DNA from: Puniceicoccales bacterium
Lineage (GTDB): Bacteria > Verrucomicrobiota > Verrucomicrobiia > Opitutales > LL51
Direction: 5' to 3'
Assembly (NCBI GenBank): GCA_031278845.1
Contig: JAITJQ010000028.1
Span: 1 to 8,253 of the forward strand
DNA: 8,253 nucleotides
Shown piece after piece: positions 6,213 through 8,253 of the stretch. A program made the position numbers and the translations under genes. The notes under the pieces are model-generated. The model was not told the DNA's origin, searched no databases, and saw nothing but the letters and a program-made list of their open reading frames with translations. The stretch's first letter is position 1. Every line of letters begins with the position of its first letter.

Positions 6213-6254
6213 CTTTTTCTTAGAATCCTTACCCTTCACGGCTTCGGGACCTGC
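6213..6254. repeat. Untranslated copy of the charged-protein gene tail
   Basis: These 42 bases match 5520-5560 closely, with one extra T and a handful of substitutions. In copy 1 the match encodes the basic end (RKADPRTVKGKNSRKS). Here the same reading (RKAGPEAVKGKDSKKK, then stop) exists only in a frame different from the upstream gene. It is direct evidence that the two genes came from a duplication of a longer segment. Confidence 0.7.
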
Positions 6255-6277
6255 TTTTCTCCTCTTCCTCCCGTTCC

Positions 6278-6520
6278 TTATTCTCCACCTTGACCTTTCT
6301 CTATTTGTTCAAGCCTCCAAAGAATAAGTGACTGAACACGTGAATCAACGGTATATGCAATAGATTCCAAATATCGCTTTTTCTCCTCACTCGGCGCAGT
6401 AGCAAATTCATCTAAATCCCTTTTTGGCTTTACGCTTTCCAAATTCCGTTCCAAAATTCCGGCTTTTGCCTCTTTTCTCTCGCTATTTTTGCCTTTAATT
6501 TTCCCTCTTAATTGCGCCAT
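6278..6520 (-). CDS. Small charged protein, copy 2 with a frameshifted tail
   Basis: An 80-residue paralogue of the protein at 5498-5788. The shared segment is residues 35-73 (DLDEFATAP to LWRLEQI), preceded in both by a GIL-containing lead-in. The N-terminus is longer and strongly basic (RGKIKGKNSERKEAK). After LEQI it reads EKGQGGE and stops. DNA downstream of the stop (6213-6254) still matches the coding tail of copy 1, but the segment between is 16 bases shorter, so the frame is lost and the basic tail is no longer translated. The protein may still work as a shortened form. The start ATG at 6520 has only a weak AAGAG upstream; the frame is open back to a TGA in the hairpin at 6553-6593. 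Confidence 0.65.
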   Translation of the reverse strand: MAQLRGKIKGKNSERKEAKAGILERNLESVKPKRDLDEFATAPSEEKKRYLESIAYTVDSRVQSLILWRLEQIEKGQGGE

Positions 6521-6552
6521 CCGCGTACTCTTGTTTTTTCTTTTTTTAATCC

Positions 6553-6593
6553 TGCGGATTGATCCAGCGGCGCTGCCACTGGATCAATCCGCA
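6553..6593. repeat. Perfect 15-bp inverted repeat
   Basis: TGCGGATTGATCCAG at 6553-6567 is the exact reverse complement of CTGGATCAATCCGCA at 6579-6593. The 11-base loop can form three further pairs (GGC/GCC). A T-rich run precedes it on the plus strand, that is, an A-run follows on the minus strand, so it is not a standard terminator for either direction. It resembles the intergenic palindromic elements found in many copies in some genomes. Confidence 0.9.
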
Positions 6594-6615
6594 AATCCAG
6601 GTCCAGGAGGTGGAT

Positions 6616-6653
6616 CCCCTGGGCAGGGGTTTGCAAGGGGAAGCATTCCCCTT
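6616..6653. repeat. Two adjacent GC-rich palindromes after mnmA
   Basis: CCCCTG/CAGGGG occupies 6616-6629. AAGGGGAA-GCA-TTCCCCTT occupies 6635-6653, eight perfect pairs around three bases. The second begins 11 bases after the mnmA stop and may slow or end its transcription, although no T-run follows. Together with the inverted repeat at 6553-6593 it makes a run of three hairpins within about 100 bases. Confidence 0.75.
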
Positions 6654-6664
6654 ACACTTCTAAA

Positions 6665-7744
6665 TCAGGCGTAAATCCCGCCACCAAGGAGGACTCCTTC
6701 CCCGTAAAACGCAACAACTTGGCCACTCGATAACGCTCGCTGTGGCTCTCTGAATTCAATAATTGCCCCATCAAAGGAAGTTTTTTCAAAATAAATCTCC
6801 TGGTAAGGGTCTCGGTAACGGGGCCGACAAAGTAAATCGCAACGCTCCGGAAACGCTCGGTTCGTGTAGCTCAAATGGTAAACTTTAAACCGATTGCGGT
6901 ATAATTTCTGCTCACTTTCAAAGGCCACTCTCAACTCGTTGCGCTCCAAATCCTTTCCCACTACAACGTAAAAATTGTAATCCGAATTGGAAGGAATATT
7001 TAACCCGTGCCGCTGCCCAATGGTAAAATTGTGCAATCCCTCGTGTTGCCCAACGATCTTTCCATCGGAATTGATGATATTTCCCGGATTTTTTTCAATA
7101 TAGTGGGCCAAAAAATCTTGGATCTTAACCTTCCCTAAAAAACAAATCCCTTGGCTGTCCTTTTTATGGGCATTTCCTAACCCCACCCTTAACGCTAATG
7201 CACGCACTTCGCCCTTTGTCAAATCGGCCACCGGAAATTCTGCAAACCGAATCTGCTCCTGCTTCAAATAGGCCAAAAAATAAGTCTGATCCTTATTTTT
7301 ATCCTTCGGTTCAACTAAATCAAATGTCCCATCAATGTTCTTTCTCTTTTTACAATAATGGCCCGTTCCAAGAGCTACACTGCCATTGGCCTTCGCTACA
7401 TCCGCTAGAACCCCAAATTTCACAAACTGATTGCATAAAATATCCGGATTCGGCGTAACACCTCCGCGGTATCCCTTAACTAAAGGCGTAACCACCCACC
7501 GTTTGTAAAAATCAATCATGTTCACGATCTCAAAATTAATTCCAATTCGATCTGCCACTTGACGCGCATCCTCCGAATCCCTTTTCCAGGGACAACTTCC
7601 CAATGGAGCAATCGCATCCTCACTGTGCCAGGTACGCATATAAATGCCTCGCACTTCCCTACCCGATGCCTCTAGCAATAATGCCGCAACCGAACTGTCC
7701 ACACCACCGGACATCGCTACGGTCACTTTCCGATTTTCTCCCAC
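6665..7744 (-). CDS. mnmA: tRNA-specific 2-thiouridylase MnmA
   Basis: A 359-residue cytosolic enzyme that uses ATP and persulfide sulfur to make 2-thiouridine at U34 of the Lys, Glu and Gln tRNAs. The N-terminal PP-loop AMSGGVDSS (10-18) binds ATP. The two catalytic cysteines are both present: Cys104 in TPNPDILCNQFVKFG and Cys201 in KDSQGICFLG. GTGHY (126-130), KDQTYFL (151-157) and GQHEGLHNFTIGQRHGL (232-248) are family signatures, and the C-terminal beta-barrel part is complete. Length is normal. A CPW segment (51-53) in a family insert recalls Verrucomicrobiota members. The start is GTG at 7744, with AGAGG eight bases upstream inside the end of the preceding gene. The two genes are only five bases apart and surely co-transcribed. 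Confidence 0.96.
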   Translation of the reverse strand: MGENRKVTVAMSGGVDSSVAALLLEASGREVRGIYMRTWHSEDAIAPLGSCPWKRDSEDARQVADRIGINFEIVNMIDFYKRWVVTPLVKGYRGGVTPNPDILCNQFVKFGVLADVAKANGSVALGTGHYCKKRKNIDGTFDLVEPKDKNKDQTYFLAYLKQEQIRFAEFPVADLTKGEVRALALRVGLGNAHKKDSQGICFLGKVKIQDFLAHYIEKNPGNIINSDGKIVGQHEGLHNFTIGQRHGLNIPSNSDYNFYVVVGKDLERNELRVAFESEQKLYRNRFKVYHLSYTNRAFPERCDLLCRPRYRDPYQEIYFEKTSFDGAIIEFREPQRALSSGQVVAFYGEGVLLGGGIYA

Positions 7745-7749
7745 GAATA

Positions 7750-8253
7750 CTACCTCTTCTCTAAAATCTCAATCAGTTTTTGTACGGAACTATTTTCAAT
7801 CCTCAGGGCATAATTCTTATCGGCGGGAACGAAGTAAGCTTCATCATGTATCATACCTAGCTCGAATTTTAGCGTTTCATTGACCTCTAAAATTAACTTC
7901 TCCCCATCCCATTCGGCATCGAGCATCGACTTCTCCCGGACACCCAAAGGACAAATGAGCGATAAATGTAGCAAAATAACTTTTTCATCAAAATTTTCCA
8001 ATAATTGCAAAACCGTTTCTTTTTCTTGAAGCTTGAATGCATTCCATTTTCCCGCTTCGTTACGCGATAAAAATAATTTCTCCCCACGGTAGCGCAATGC
8101 GACGGAATGAATGTCTGGAAATAACGACCGACAACATAAAGACTGTAAAGGATGGTCAAATACATCGTCCAGTGGAACAAAAAAATAGGCTTCGCTTCCC
8201 GAAAGGTACCCCAAATACACATCCATTTTGGAAATGGAATCAAAAACTCTCTT
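7750..8253 (-). CDS. Hypothetical protein upstream of mnmA, start outside window
   Basis: The frame is open from the right edge (167 codons visible) to TAG at 7750-7752. An internal ATG at 8226 is possible, but no Shine-Dalgarno precedes it and the nine codons before it (KRVFDSISK) are open and coding-like, so the true start is probably beyond the window. The protein alternates short hydrophobic strands and charged turns (VALRYRGEKLFLSR, AEWDGEKLILEV, LKFELGMI), suggesting a mostly beta fold. It ends with a helix (SVQKLIEILEKR). No motif, signal peptide or membrane segment is recognised. The operon with mnmA hints at a link to tRNA modification or sulfur handling, but that is inference from position only. 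Confidence 0.75.
   Translation of the reverse strand, partial: KRVFDSISKMDVYLGYLSGSEAYFFVPLDDVFDHPLQSLCCRSLFPDIHSVALRYRGEKLFLSRNEAGKWNAFKLQEKETVLQLLENFDEKVILLHLSLICPLGVREKSMLDAEWDGEKLILEVNETLKFELGMIHDEAYFVPADKNYALRIENSSVQKLIEILEKR

Noticed and set aside
6489..6674. Plus-strand 61-codon frame through the palindromes
   Set aside because: It runs across hairpins and the mnmA end, with no Shine-Dalgarno or recognisable content.

Overview
The window is AT-rich bacterial chromosome. It holds two ordinary housekeeping blocks, separated and flanked by accessory, partly decayed DNA. The MnmA protein, with its CPW segment after the PP-loop and an otherwise bacterial layout, reminds me of Verrucomicrobiota (Opitutae-like) proteins. 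That is recollection, not a search result, so treat the phylum as a weak guess. An IS remnant, tandem repeats, a gene duplication, a heat-shock gene remnant and a palindrome cluster all suggest a genome with much drift and recombination.

Left end (1-1298). Ten 54-bp tandem repeats of about 67% GC lie in the start of a minus-strand gene that runs off the left edge. Read in the frame that begins with a signal peptide at 647, the repeats encode an 18-residue Ala/Pro-rich unit of an exported protein. Beyond it is a stretch without an intact gene. It contains a frameshifted remnant of an IS5-type transposase (about 905-1170) and a hairpin at 1184-1203.

Middle (1299-5330). A GalE-like epimerase that lacks the catalytic tyrosine overlaps a second gene whose protein looks like a degenerate CobW/G3E GTPase. 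They are followed by tRNA-Pro(UGG) and, convergent with it, a UvrD/PcrA-type helicase whose last codons are read antisense through the tRNA and its probable terminator.

Right middle (5374-6653, minus strand). This is a small accessory cluster. It contains the C-terminal remnant of an Hsp20 chaperone, a small charged protein of unknown function, a short exported protein, and a second copy of the charged protein whose tail has lost its frame. A good promoter precedes the exported protein. Next to the cluster are three palindromes, including a perfect 15-bp inverted repeat.

Right end (6665-8253, minus strand). The tRNA 2-thiouridylase mnmA is preceded, 5 nt away, by an unrecognised gene that enters from the right edge; the two form an operon. 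The helicase and MnmA are the only proteins whose function is firm.

The strongest unusual signals are the tyrosine-less epimerase coupled to a P-loop-less GTPase-like protein, the duplicated charged-protein family, the exported repeat protein, and the helicase gene that ends inside a tRNA gene.
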